The translations under genes were made by a program, and so were the position numbers. A stretch of DNA of 64,000 nucleotides from Spirodela intermedia (lineage: Eukaryota; Streptophyta; Magnoliopsida; Alismatales; Araceae), in contig LR746268.1 in assembly GCA_902729315.2 (NCBI GenBank), positions 6,989,501-7,053,500 on the forward strand. Reading direction: 5' to 3'. The notes under the pieces were generated by a model that saw nothing but the letters and a program-made list of their open reading frames with translations, was not told where the DNA came from and ran no database searches. Below, piece after piece: positions 48,571 to 63,200 of this stretch. Position 1 is the first letter of the stretch. Every line of letters starts with the position of its first letter.

Positions 48571-49929
48571 GACGCTTTGAAGAGGAGTATATCGCCTGCC
48601 CTCGCGCAGGGACCTTCCCAGCCCCGTGCTCATCTGCGAGAGGATCGCGTTTAGGCAAAGAACAAGAGGAGAGGGAAGCAGGATCGTGACCTGATTCCTC
48701 AGGGAAGAACGCAGGCGGCCTGTGGATCATTCTTGGAGGATGAGGAGGTGAACTGAAAGGACGAAACGTGGAGATTCTTCACCTACCACGACAAAATGGC
48801 CCTTGCCTCTCCTCAGCATGTGTGGTACGAGAAGCTTGGTGAGGATGGCCGTCCCCAGGACGTCGGTGTTGAGAGTGGCCTGTCTCCCAGCAGAAAGTGA
48901 GAGAGGGAACTGGGACGAGAAATGACGACCTCCTCTTCTCTAGCGGGAAAGGTTTTGATTACCTGGAGCTCCGCTTCAGTGACGACGAGACGGGAAGATT
49001 TCTGTTCACGAATGCAATTCAATATAACGTAATCAGTGGAAGAGACGGCGAGGTTGATGTGCGAGAGACTGGAGAAGGAAGATATATCTGTGGGAGGGAA
49101 GAAGAGATACAGGAAGGGAATCATACGGGGTGCTCGTATGCTGCATTGTGGATCATGTAGTCGACACCAGCGCCAGAGAAGAATGCCTCTGCCTTGTCAA
49201 CCGCGGCCTTGAGGTATCTCTCGCCAGAGACCAAATCCAGAGGCAGGATTTCCACTCCTGCCGGCGCGTGTTTCCCTACCGTGAACCGTGGGGACGGGAC
49301 GAGGGGAGGACAGAGGGAAATGCTTCACGATGGAGAGAAATCCGGAACGGCTTTCGTCTCGGCGATCGGCGGGAAGAATGTTTACCAACGAGCTCGGATC
49401 TGACTCTCCCCAACTCGGCGACGTTGCGCGCAGAGAGTATCAGTTTGGCTCCCAAAGCGGCGAACTGCTTCGCGAGAACCTCCCCTGCGATTCCACCGAT
49501 ATGGGGCAATTAATCGAGCCATGGCAAGAAGGAAGAAGACGGTGATTCCACTGTCGCGGTGTCTTGATATGCCGCAGAATCTAGTGATACAAGTGACAGA
49601 AAGAGGTGATGTGGATTTGAGAAATACGAATTATGATCGAAATACCTATCCCACGACTGGCACCGGTGATCCAGACGACCTAGCGAGAACCAGACGAGGT
49701 GAAGAACCAGAAATGATCGTCAGTCAGAACAGACCGGGAAACCTGGATTTCCTCCAAAAAAAAAGATCCAAAAATGCGAACAAAGAGAGGAAGATGTCGG
49801 CAAAATGATTCCGAGGATAGGATAAACCTTGTCTTCGACCAGTTCTCGCTTCGCAGGCCCTCTGGACATCAAGGTGAAATCACCTGCACGATAGGGAGGG
49901 AGGGAAGATCGATGAGGAAATCGAAAATC

Positions 49930-50019
49930 TGTTTCTCCTGCTGTGTTTTTCCTGTGACTCGGTGGTGATCTCGCCGGCGACATCTTAACGGCCGTCGTCT
50001 CTCCGGCGAGTTTCTGACA
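49930..50019 (+). repeat. Copia LTR, 90 bp, inverted copy (left end)
   Basis: Plus-strand copy of the LTR at 54566-54655, running TG to CA and followed by the same primer-binding site. It faces the opposite way from that expected for a 3' LTR. Confidence 0.75.
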
Positions 50020-50245
50020 AGTGGTATCAGAGCTCCCAGGTTGCGGGCCGGGACTCGATCGCGACAAGGTACAGCCGTTGGAATTGAGAACGCGCAATCG
50101 AGACGCGCTATTGCAGGAGGAAAGGACGGCGTGGTCCAGAGGGTGATTCGTGAGGTGAGCGCCGGGACTGGGTTCCCAATGCTCACCAAGACCAACTATT
50201 CCGACTGGGAGCTGCTCATGAAGGTCAAGCTCAGAGCCCCGTTGC
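50020..50245 (+). pseudogene. Inverted copy of the Copia leader and gag start
   Basis: Matches the primer site, leader and first 40 or so gag codons of the main element (54565-54340) in opposite orientation, up to CTCAGAGCCC. The gag start codon reads ATT here instead of ATG. Similarity stops abruptly at about 50245, where the minus-strand pol 3' end begins. Confidence 0.8.
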
Positions 50246-51448
50246 ATATTACATGAAGCATATCCATGTGCAAGGCTCTCGTTGACAATCTCATCCTGAG
50301 CCTTGCTGTGCTCACCACAAACATCAACGAGGCCAATCTTGGCACGAAACTCATGGAACTTTACTTTTTTGAGTGGCTTCGTCAGAACGTCTCATAACTG
50401 TTCTTCATTCCTAATGAACTCCACGTTGATTTAATCCTTTTCTGCGGATTCCCGGACAAGATGATACTTCACTTGGTGCTGAGCCATGCACCTCTGCTAG
50501 CACCCGAGCGAGCCACACACCCTAATAGGCAGTATTGGCGGCCGCAATGTACTATGCCTCGCAGCTAGATTAAGCCATCACCTTCTGTTTCATCGACTGC
50601 CAAGTAATTAGGCTGTTGGCCAAGAAGAAAATGACTCCAGTCGTGCTCTTGCTCTTCTGAGCATCAACATCACCAGCGAAGTCACTATCGCTGAACCCCG
50701 TCAATTGGACCTGCTCCTCCTTTCTTTCATACCTGAGACCCCAGCTCTTGGTTCCCACCACATAGCGGAGAATTTGCTTCACAGCGGCTAATTAATCCTT
50801 TCGTGGCTCTTCTAGAAAATGACTCACATAACCAACAGCAAATGCCAGGTCTGGACGAGTATTGACCAGGTACCTGAGACTCCCCATGATGCTTCTATAT
50901 GCTGTTGCATCCACCAGCGGCTCTATGCTCCTCTTGCTCAGTTTCAGACGCGTTGTCATTGGGACTTGATAGGGATTACACCCTGTCATACTGCTCCTCT
51001 CCAGAATCTTAGCGGCGTAGGATCCTTGGCTGATCGAGGTGCCCTTCGCGCTCTACCTGACTTCAATGCCGAGATAGTAACGAAGCAGACTGAGGTCGCT
51101 CATCCTGAATGCATCAGCGATCTCTTTATTGAACTGCTTGATGTCGTCGCAGCTGGCGCCGATGATCAACAAGTCGTCGACGTACACCCTGACCACCAGC
51201 TACGCCTCCCCGTTCCACCTTGTGTAGATGGCGTGCTCCGAGGGACTCCTAAATTTGAATTACAGCAACGTGTCGTCCAGCTTCGCGTTCCAGGCCCTAG
51301 GCGCCTGATGCAAGCCGTAGAGTGCCTTCTTCAGCTTGAACACCTTGTGCTCATTGCCCGTGCTGATGAAACCGGCCGGCTGCTCCACGTACACCTCCTT
51401 GAGATCGCCATTCAAGAATGCCGACTTGACATCCATGTGGTGCACCTC
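50246..51448 (-). pseudogene. Copia reverse transcriptase (C-terminal part) and RNase H
   Basis: Continues in frame after the TGA with HHMDVKSAFLNGDLKEVYV and YGLHQAPRAWNAKL. A second in-frame stop follows TLL. The catalytic YVDD is at about 51184-51173. RNase H blocks (PDLAFAVGYVSHFL; GFSDSDFAGDVDAQKSKST) follow in further frames, ending in a remnant of the terminal TKPL region near 50380. Several stops and frameshifts are present. Confidence 0.85.
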
Positions 51449-53546
51449 TCACCCCTCATGCGCCGCGAGAGCGATGAGAAGGCGCACCGTGTCCAACCAC
51501 GCCACAGGTGCGAACACCTCGTCGTAGTCGATCCCTTGGCGTTGCGCATAGCTCTTCACCACTAGGCACGCCTTGTACTTCGTCACGGCTTCGTTTTCAT
51601 CCCGCTTCACCTTGTACACCCACTTCAACCTGATCGCCCGACGACCGTGTGGGAGGTCAACCAGGGACCATGTGCGGTTCTCCTCGATCGACGCCATCTC
51701 CTCCTCCATAGCCTTCCTCCAGCTTAGGTGGCCCTCTGCTTCAGCAAAAGAGACCGGCTCATCAGAACTTACAGCGTGCAGCTCCTCTGCAATTAACGCC
51801 CACGACACGAGACCACGCGGCGAGGCCAGCCCAACGATATCGTCGATCTTGCGGAACCGGAGTGGCGCATCAATCGGCACCGCTCCCCCACTGGAGTGCA
51901 CGGACGGCGACATCGGCTCCGGTCCCGGCGCATCATCATCAAGTACCTCGATGGCGCCATCGAGCTCCGGAGGTACCTGGTTCCCAACGGTATACTCCAA
52001 TGTGAACATGTCGTCGTGGCTGCCCGCATCCCCTTGCTCCGCGCCGCTGCCCCAGTCCCACTGGGCATTTTCGTCGAACACCACGTCCCGTGTCACATGG
52101 ACACGCCTCGTGGTGGGATCGTAGGCACGGTAGGCCTTTGATCCGCACTCGTAGCCGATGAAGATCATCTTGCGGCCACGGTCCTCCAGCTTCTTGAGAT
52201 GCGGTGTCGTGTTTAGGACGTAGGCGATGCATCCAAACACCTTCAGATGGTGCACCGCCGGCTTCTTCCCGTGCAATACCTCGAAAGGCGTTATGCCGTC
52301 CACGCTCTTCGTCGGACACCGGTTCAGGATGTATACAGCAATTGCCACTGCCTCACCCCAAAACCAACCCGGCAACCCCTTTGCCTTGAGCATGCTCCTC
52401 GCGGTTGCTACCACCATGCCGTTCCTGCGCTCGACGATGCCATTCTGCTGCGGGCTGTATGGCGCTGTGTGTTGACGATGAATACCTTCTCCCGCGCAGT
52501 ACTCCGCGAACTCATGTGAGGTGAATTCGCCGCCCCGATCAGTACGGAGCGCTCCCAGCTTCAGTCCTGACTCGCCTTCTGCCCGAGCCTTGATCTCCTT
52601 GATGGCCACCGCAGCACGGTCCTTTGAAGGCAGCATGGCCACCCACATGTACCGGCTTCGATCATCCACGAGCAGCAGGAAATACTTGCTGCCGTTTGGC
52701 GTTTCCGGCGCAATCGGACCACAGAGGTCCTTGTGCACCAGCTCCAGAACACGCCGCGCCCGGTACTCTCCCTGCTCGGGGAACGGCGACCGCTTCTGCT
52801 TGCCAGCGAGACACGCCTCACACAGCTGGTCCACCTGACCAACTGCCGGCAACCCGTGCACCAGCTCCTCCCGAGCCATCTTCCGCAGCGCGGTCATGTT
52901 GACATGGCCGAGGCGCGCGTGCCATTTCCAAGCTTCTTCGACTCCCCGCGCCTCCAGGCACACTGGCCGAACCAGCTTGGCGTGGAGAATGTACAGCCGG
53001 TTCTCTCCGCGCATCATCTTCGCCAGGAGCCGTCCGCCTGGCTCATGGACCTTCATCGCCCCCTTCTCGATGTCGATATGGCACCCGGCCTCATCGAGTT
53101 GGCCGACGCTGACGATGTTCGTCATCAGTCGGGGAATGTAATACACCCCCGCACAGGAACACGATTGCCCCCCGGCCTTCTATCTGCGCCACCGAGTCGT
53201 CGCCGAACCGCACCGTCCCAAGCACCGCCGTGTCCAGCTCGGTGAAAGCCGTACGGGAACCCGACATGTGGTTCGTGGCGCCTGTGTCCACGACCCACAC
53301 CTCCTCATCACGCAGCAGCTCCTCTTCAAGGTGGGCGAACACCTTCTCTTCCCGCAGATGGATCTGGGTCTGGGCGCCTGGCTTCTTCTCTTCTTTGGCG
53401 GCCCCTCCATTGACGGGGACCCCTTTTGCTCCCGGCGGCAGTGGGCTTGCACGCCGGAACCGATCCTCTGCCTGCGGAGTCGCAGCAAAACGTGGTGGAG
53501 TGGAGGTTGGTGGCGGCGCCGTCGATATGGCCGTCGTTGACTTCAC
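51449..53546 (-). pseudogene. Copia protease, integrase and start of reverse transcriptase
   Basis: The aspartic protease motif DTGATNHMSG lies near 53280. A frameshift at about 53150 follows, then a 565-codon open frame: GAG-pre-integrase (HARLGHVNMTALRKMA), zinc-site CEAC, and the integrase core with DDRSRY and QQNGIVERRN. The RT start is RLKWVYKVKRDENEAV, ending VRLLIALAAHEG. An in-frame TGA at 51451-51449 sits where the family has Trp. Confidence 0.88.
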
Positions 53547-53713
53547 GAGAAGGAGCGAGGCCTCCTCCTCATCCTGGAGGACGTGGGCCTGCTCTTTCTT
53601 GGGCTTGGAGCGGCACTCGCGGGCCCAGTGGCCCAGCTTCCCGCATCTCCTGCACTCATCACCGCTGGAAGAGAGCCCTTGTCGCCTGATGACGAACCCT
53701 TGTCGCTGGCACG

Positions 53714-53752
<39 letters not shown>

Positions 53753-54475
53753 ATGTCCGCCACGGTGCGTCACGCTGCTGCTACCTCCATCACCAGTTTT
53801 CTTAGCATCACGCTTCCTCCGCCGTGCGTCCCACTCTTCCTCGGTCAGGTACAGCTTGCTGTCGTGGTGCATAGCCGATGGCGGTTTCTCGAAGGCATCC
53901 TCCGCTGCCTTGAGCCGACCCGTCAAATCCGCGACGGTGAGCGTCGACACGTCGAGTAGCATCGTGATCGCGACCACGATCTGCCTGAAACGCTGGGGAA
54001 CACTGCGGATTATCTTCTCCACTACCTGCGTCTCTTCGACCTAGTCGCCGAGGGTGGTGAGAGTCGACGCCATGCTGTTGAGACGCAGCGCGTAGTCCTC
54101 AACAAACTCTCCCTCCTTGAACGTCGCCGAGTCGAATTGCCGCCGCAAGTTCTGAGCCGACGTCTTCTTTACGCGGTCATCGCCGATCCGCATGGTGGCG
54201 ATAGCCTCCCAGGCCTCCTTGGCCGTCTCCTTGTCCGCGATCACCGGCCACATTTCCGGCGGCACGGCGCTGCAGAGCGCGTCGAGCGCCTGCATGTCTT
54301 CATGGGGTTCGACGCCCCCTTTCTCAATGGCGGTCCAGAGCAACCGGGCTCTGAGCTTGACCTTCATGAGCAGCGCCCAGTCGGAGTAGTTGGTCTTGGT
54401 GAGCATTGGGACCCCGGTCCCGGCGCTCACCTCACGAATCACCCTCTGGACCACGCCGTCCTTTCCTCCTGCCAT
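53543..54475 (-). pseudogene. Copia gag, broken
   Basis: Starts MAGGKDGVV at 54475. It contains the gag block MLTKTNYSDWALLMKVKL, AKEAWEAIATMR and FVEDYALRLNSM. Breaks: a TAG stop at 54043-54041 and a frameshift near 53660, before the CCHC knuckle (CRRCGKLGH), which lies in another frame. A (GC-rich) GRGRGR repeat at 53712-53750 encodes an Arg-Gly tract. Confidence 0.8.
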
Positions 54476-54565
54476 AGCGCGTCTCGATTGCGCGTTCTCG
54501 ATTCCAACGGCTGTACCTTGCCGCGATCGAGTCCCGGCCCGCAACCTGGGAGCTCTGATACCACT

Positions 54566-54655
54566 TGTCAGAAACTCGCCAGAGAGACGACGGCAGTTAA
54601 GACGTCGCCGGCGAGATCACCACCAAGTCACAGGAAAAACATAGCAGGAGGAACA
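54566..54655 (-). repeat. Copia 5' LTR, 90 bp (right end)
   Basis: Starts TG and ends TTTCTGACA on the minus strand, immediately before the primer-binding site. About 93% identical by hand to the inverted left copy (6 mismatches in 90). Very short for a Copia LTR. Confidence 0.75.
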
Positions 54656-54758
54656 AGGAAAACTTTCTCTCTTCTTTTTTAATGCGCGTGGCGATCTTCT
54701 GGAAGAAGCGTGCGACAGCCGCGAGGACGATCAGAAGCAGCACCACCGCCAACTCCAT

Positions 54759-54839
54759 CTCACTGCCTCCGAAGCATCCGGCCCTGGCCTCTTCCCGGCA
54801 GTCTGGAAGCCAACCCCACGCGTTTAAGTGACCAATCCT

Positions 54840-54875
<36 letters not shown>

Positions 54876-55568
54876 GTGTCATGGTTCCGACAGGTACCGT
54901 TGGCGGAAGGGGTGTTGAACTGATGACGACAGCTACCACAGTTGACCAGCGTGGGCCCGTGTTAATGGGCATCTCTCATGGGCCGGATTTTTGGGCCTCG
55001 CGAAGCTCCCAGCACGTTGTTTCACATATCTATCAAACTCGGCCCGTTTAAATGTTTTATTTTAACAAAGATATTAATTGCGCGGCGAATAATAAATGCG
55101 AGAAGTGGAATGTTTTTTTTTTTCCTTTTTTTGAAGGAAAAAAGGGAATATTAAGAAACTGCCGTATAGTTGACGTTGCTGAGCATGGTGGGCCCGATGG
55201 GATCAGTGCATCGAGACAGTTGTCACTCTATGACTGGCTGTACTTGGCCAGAACACGTCATACGAACTCACGACAGCCCCTTGGAAGTCTTGAACTCCCG
55301 GTCTCGGCGACTTCGGCAGTCTCCTCCAACGAGGCTCACTCAAGCGACCGGAGTCTGGTCTTTCCTAATGGAAAAGTACACATATACCCTCATTTAAAAT
55401 AAAACTAAAATGCCATATGGTTGAGATGGTAGAGAGTATCTTTTTGGGTGGCCTTAACTCCAAGTCAGGTCCGGTTTGCATTTATGAGGAATGTACAGGG
55501 GTATTTATGGTATGGGACAGCTTTAAAACAGCCAGCAAAGAGTCAGGGGAGTGGAGAGGCGAGAGGGC
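54759..55568. promoter_or_regulatory. Divergent region between SDR-B (-) and calreticulin-3 (+)
   Basis: A CT microsatellite (54841-54873) lies in the former SDR-B leader. GTGGGCCCG and TGGGCC words occur near 54953, 54981 and 55190 (site II-like). The stretch 55420-55480 (GGTTGAGATGGTAGAG, then AAGTCAGGTCCGG) faintly resembles a tRNA A box but has no convincing B box. No gene is supported. Confidence 0.45.
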
Positions 55569-59868
<4,300 letters not shown>

Positions 59869-60288
59869 GATGAGACGCGTCCGTCCTCCGCCGGCATTCT
59901 CGTCTTCCTTCACCCACGGGGAAACGACGTTGTGGCGCTCCGCCGCCGCTCCTCGGCGTGCGGTTCTTGCTCGCAGTCGGTCTCTCCATAGACTAGTGTT
60001 CTCGGTCGGTACCTCTTGTTTGTTCCAGTAACCGCCTAAATCTTCGCAGTACCAAAAACTCTGCCGCTAAAAGACGAGAAATTGCGGGGGTTTTCTAGCG
60101 CGTGAATTAATAAAAGTAAAGAGGAGTGATCGATCACCCGGCTTGCGATTTCCCAGCCGTCGGATCGACGGAGGAGCAACGGTTTCGAGGGCTCGGCGGT
60201 AGCAATCGAACTCGAGGGCCTTCATTCGGTCTGATAAAGCTGGGAGCCTCCTCCTCTCTCCATCCGGTGGAGGGTTCCCGCAGGGAAG
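59869..60288. promoter_or_regulatory. CRT3 3' flank and glyoxalase II promoter
   Basis: Plus-strand genes on both sides. GC-rich to about 60000, then mixed. No clear named element beyond a GATCGATC stretch near 60128. Nothing coding is supported. Confidence 0.45.
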
Positions 60289-63200
60289 ATGTTCGCCAGA
60301 GCTTCGTTCCTCGCCCAGCTTTCCTTGCCGTGTTCTATGGTTCGTCCCCTGCCCCGCGCGTTCTTCCTAGGATTGGGTGGCCGTGGCTCTTGCTCACTGT
60401 TGATGCTACGTCGTGGATGATTGTCAGAAGACGCGCTCTTCCTCTGGGTTTAGGCCAGTCGAGCGCCTTCTGGCGATTAAGGTCCTTTTTAATCTAGAGT
60501 CTCAGGCCATGCTCACGACAGGAGGTCAATCCTTCGGCGCTAGGAGCTGTTTATTGCTCCTTCTGGGCACGGGCAACTTCGGGTCGTCTGAGCGTAGTCC
60601 ATCTGGGTTTGTCGCTTGGACCATTTATAGAGTGTAGCTGCATTCGGAGTCCATAGACAGATGCTTTGAGTTGCTTGATCATACTCGTGAAGAATTTGCG
60701 TGTGGTGGGTCGGACTGCAGCTACAAATCCGAAAGCTGGTCGTAAACTTTGCCAAAAATGGAAGTTGCAGGAGCCCCGCTCCTGGAGGGAACCACTAAAC
60801 GAGCTGGGAAAACACTTTTAATTGATGTGATACGTCTGGTTCACCACGACTGCCCGGTAGGGCAGTGAGTGGTTGCGCCTCCCGAAGGAGACAAGATCAC
60901 AGCTTCTCCTGTGCTTCCTTCTTAGCTAGTAGTGGCACTCTTTTGTCGACAGTAAGAGACTAACTGGAGTAGATTCTACAGCAGTAGTCGGGTATCTTCT
61001 GGGTCCTCAAAATCCCAAAATTCCTACTCAAGACTTGTTCTCTTAATTCTTAGAAGGGACAGAACCTTACCACCACCACCCCCCACCCCCCCCGGTCAAA
61101 GTCCTCCACCCCTAGGACTAGGGCTGTCTCCGCTCCGCTCCCACGGTTCTCAGTTTGGGCAGATATCAGTTTCTACCTCAAAATCGAAGTGTTGCTTTCA
61201 GGGACGCAAGCATTTTCTGTCTGGTCTAAGAAGACTAAATCCAAACTTTTGTGCCTGGTATAGGCTAAGATTAGATGGTTTACACAGGTAACGTTTTTCA
61301 ATGGATGGATGCGCATGAAAGAAAGTTTGGACATAAAATCGTGGGAGTCGATGCTGAATCAATCAAAGGGCCTGAGAGGCCGGACTGAGTTGATATGAGT
61401 TGATATGAGTTGAATTTCGTCCTAGCTTGAGAAGTTCAGACATGAGTCTAGCAACTATTTGGACATGAGTTGACAATGAAAAATGGATTGTCTCAGATCT
61501 CGCATGTGAACATAGAAAACACATGTTAGGCGCCTGGAGAATCTGATCATCCTTAATATCCGGGGACAGTGGGGTTGTGTGTATGGGTCTAGCCAGAACA
61601 CTACATCCAGGTGATCAGTTAGGCGCCTGGAGAATCTGATCATCCTTAATATCTGGGAACAGTGGGGCTGTGTGTATGGGTCTAGCCAGAACACTACATC
61701 CAAGTGATAATTTTATGGGCCTGACGGATGATGTGTTCCTAGAGGAATGGGAGAACGGCCTGTCGCCCATTTAGATCGACAACCAGGCTTAAATTATTCT
61801 TCCAACCTCTAACGATACCGCCAAACATCAATTAGTGTCCATTGTAGATAAAGTTTGATTAATTGATATACGTTTTCTTCTTTAATTTCGGTTTTACTCG
61901 GATTGGAGTTTTCAAGATTCTGTACCATGAGCTGTATACTATATACCCTGTGGTCTTGATTCCACAATTCACTGTTGAGATTGAGCATAGTGCGTCATTC
62001 ATCCTATCTTTAGCATGGAATAATGACTAATTTCCTATATGTTAGATCACTTAACGTGCATTTATGTCAAGAATGTGAGTCCGATATCTGGTAGACTGAG
62101 TTTTATAGGTACATTTGCATATAGCTCCACAGGAAAACAGCAATTCGGAGAATTACTTATGTACTTACGCATTGCTAATATTCTAGAAGCTGTGCTCAGT
62201 GAATGAATGAATACTCATGCATTGTAATCACTTTGGTGGGCTTTGTTTTTTGAATTTAGAAAATTTTAAAAATATGAAAAACCTCATAATATGCTTTGAT
62301 CATTGAATTCGATGTTGCTTAACATTGGCTGAAGCTTATTGCTGTTGTGGGTTTGAAGTCTAAAGGCTTTATCTTCTATGGACAGGTGAAACATGGGCCT
62401 TATATGTGGACTAGCACGAGGCATCAATGGCTTAAAAAGCGTTTCTTTTACTCTTTTGGGACTTTCGCTATGCATCCTCTCAAAGCATTGAAAAGGGGAC
62501 ATGCATATGGGGGTTCCCGTTTTTTATGCAGTGTTTCCAACACATCCTCTTTACAGATTGAACTGGTGAGATTTCTTTTGGGAATCCAAGTCAGTTTTTT
62601 TTTTTAACCTAGTTGTGATAGCCTTTCAACGATTCATATGTGTGTGTGTGTGTGTGTGTGTGGATCTTTTAGCCGATACAGATGAACATTCAAGAATATG
62701 GATACGGAAATGCATGTTGGATTATTAGCTTTTTACTTTAGAATATTTACACATCGGAGAAAGAACCTCAGTGACACCAAACCCTTATAGGGTGTTGTCC
62801 CTTTTTTAGCAGCTTTACAAAGCTTGGTCCACATTAGTTGTTCTTTATTTAAGAGCTAAAATTTTACATGTTTCTAATTTTATCTTATTGAAGAAAACTT
62901 TTAATTATGAGTTGTATTCATTGATAAATTACTTTATGATCGCAGGTGCCATGCCTCAGGGATAATTATGCTTATCTTTTGCACGATGTAGATACGGGTA
63001 CAGTAGGAGTTGTGGACCCTTCCGAAGCTAATCCCGTTATAAATGCACTAAATAGGAAGAATCAAAACTTGACATATATACTTAACACCCACCATCATTA
63101 TGACCATACTGGAGGAAATATTGAATTGAAAGAAATGTATGGTGCAAAGGTACGGTTTATTACATGCATACTCTATTTACTAGGGTCTATATTTTCCTCT

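Larger units (their letters stand above)
49930..54655 (-). mobile_element. Copia-type LTR retrotransposon with inverted 5' ends, in intron 1 of SDR-B
   Basis: The element reads on the minus strand: LTR (54655-54566), primer-binding site TGGTATCAGAGC (54563-54552), gag, protease, integrase, reverse transcriptase and RNase H, ending near 50250. That order (integrase before RT) defines Copia. At its 3' end, instead of a polypurine tract and a direct 3' LTR, there is a plus-strand copy of the 5' end: LTR 49930-50019, primer site 50022-50033 and gag start to about 50245. So about 320 bp form inverted termini. Both outer edges stop at the same LTR base, which supports real element ends. I see no matching 5-bp target duplication (AAATC against AGGAA). 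Stops and frameshifts in gag and pol make it non-autonomous now. Confidence 0.85.
46735..54758 (-). pseudogene. Tandem SDR copy (SDR-B), decayed and interrupted by two insertions
   Basis: Exon by exon this copies SDR-A, with identical lengths where intact: exon 1 from 54758 (MELAVVLLLIVLAAVARFF); then 49883-49828, 49679-49646, 49484-49386, 49275-49127, 49001-48963, 48879-48787; exon 8 remnant about 48654-48570; exon 9 remnant about 47635-47568; 47437-47354, 47076-47011 and 46824-46735. Breaks: exon 1 has no in-phase GT donor before the retrotransposon; exon 8 (MSxxxGKVPARGQAIYSSSK) is frameshifted after its second codon and loses its end, including the segment after YxxxK; exon 9 has lost its acceptor (CAG to CAA) and its later part. 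A Copia element sits in intron 1, and a second insertion separates exons 8 and 9. Most other exons remain open and their splice sites look good, so decay is recent or partial. Confidence 0.85.

Noticed and set aside
50819-51565. 248-codon plus-strand open frame in the Copia element
   Set aside because: Antisense to the reverse transcriptase; no independent similarity.
55420-55490. tRNA-like A-box sequence upstream of CRT3, possible SINE
   Set aside because: GGTTGAGATGGTAGAG resembles an A box, but no convincing B box, cloverleaf or poly-A tail was found.
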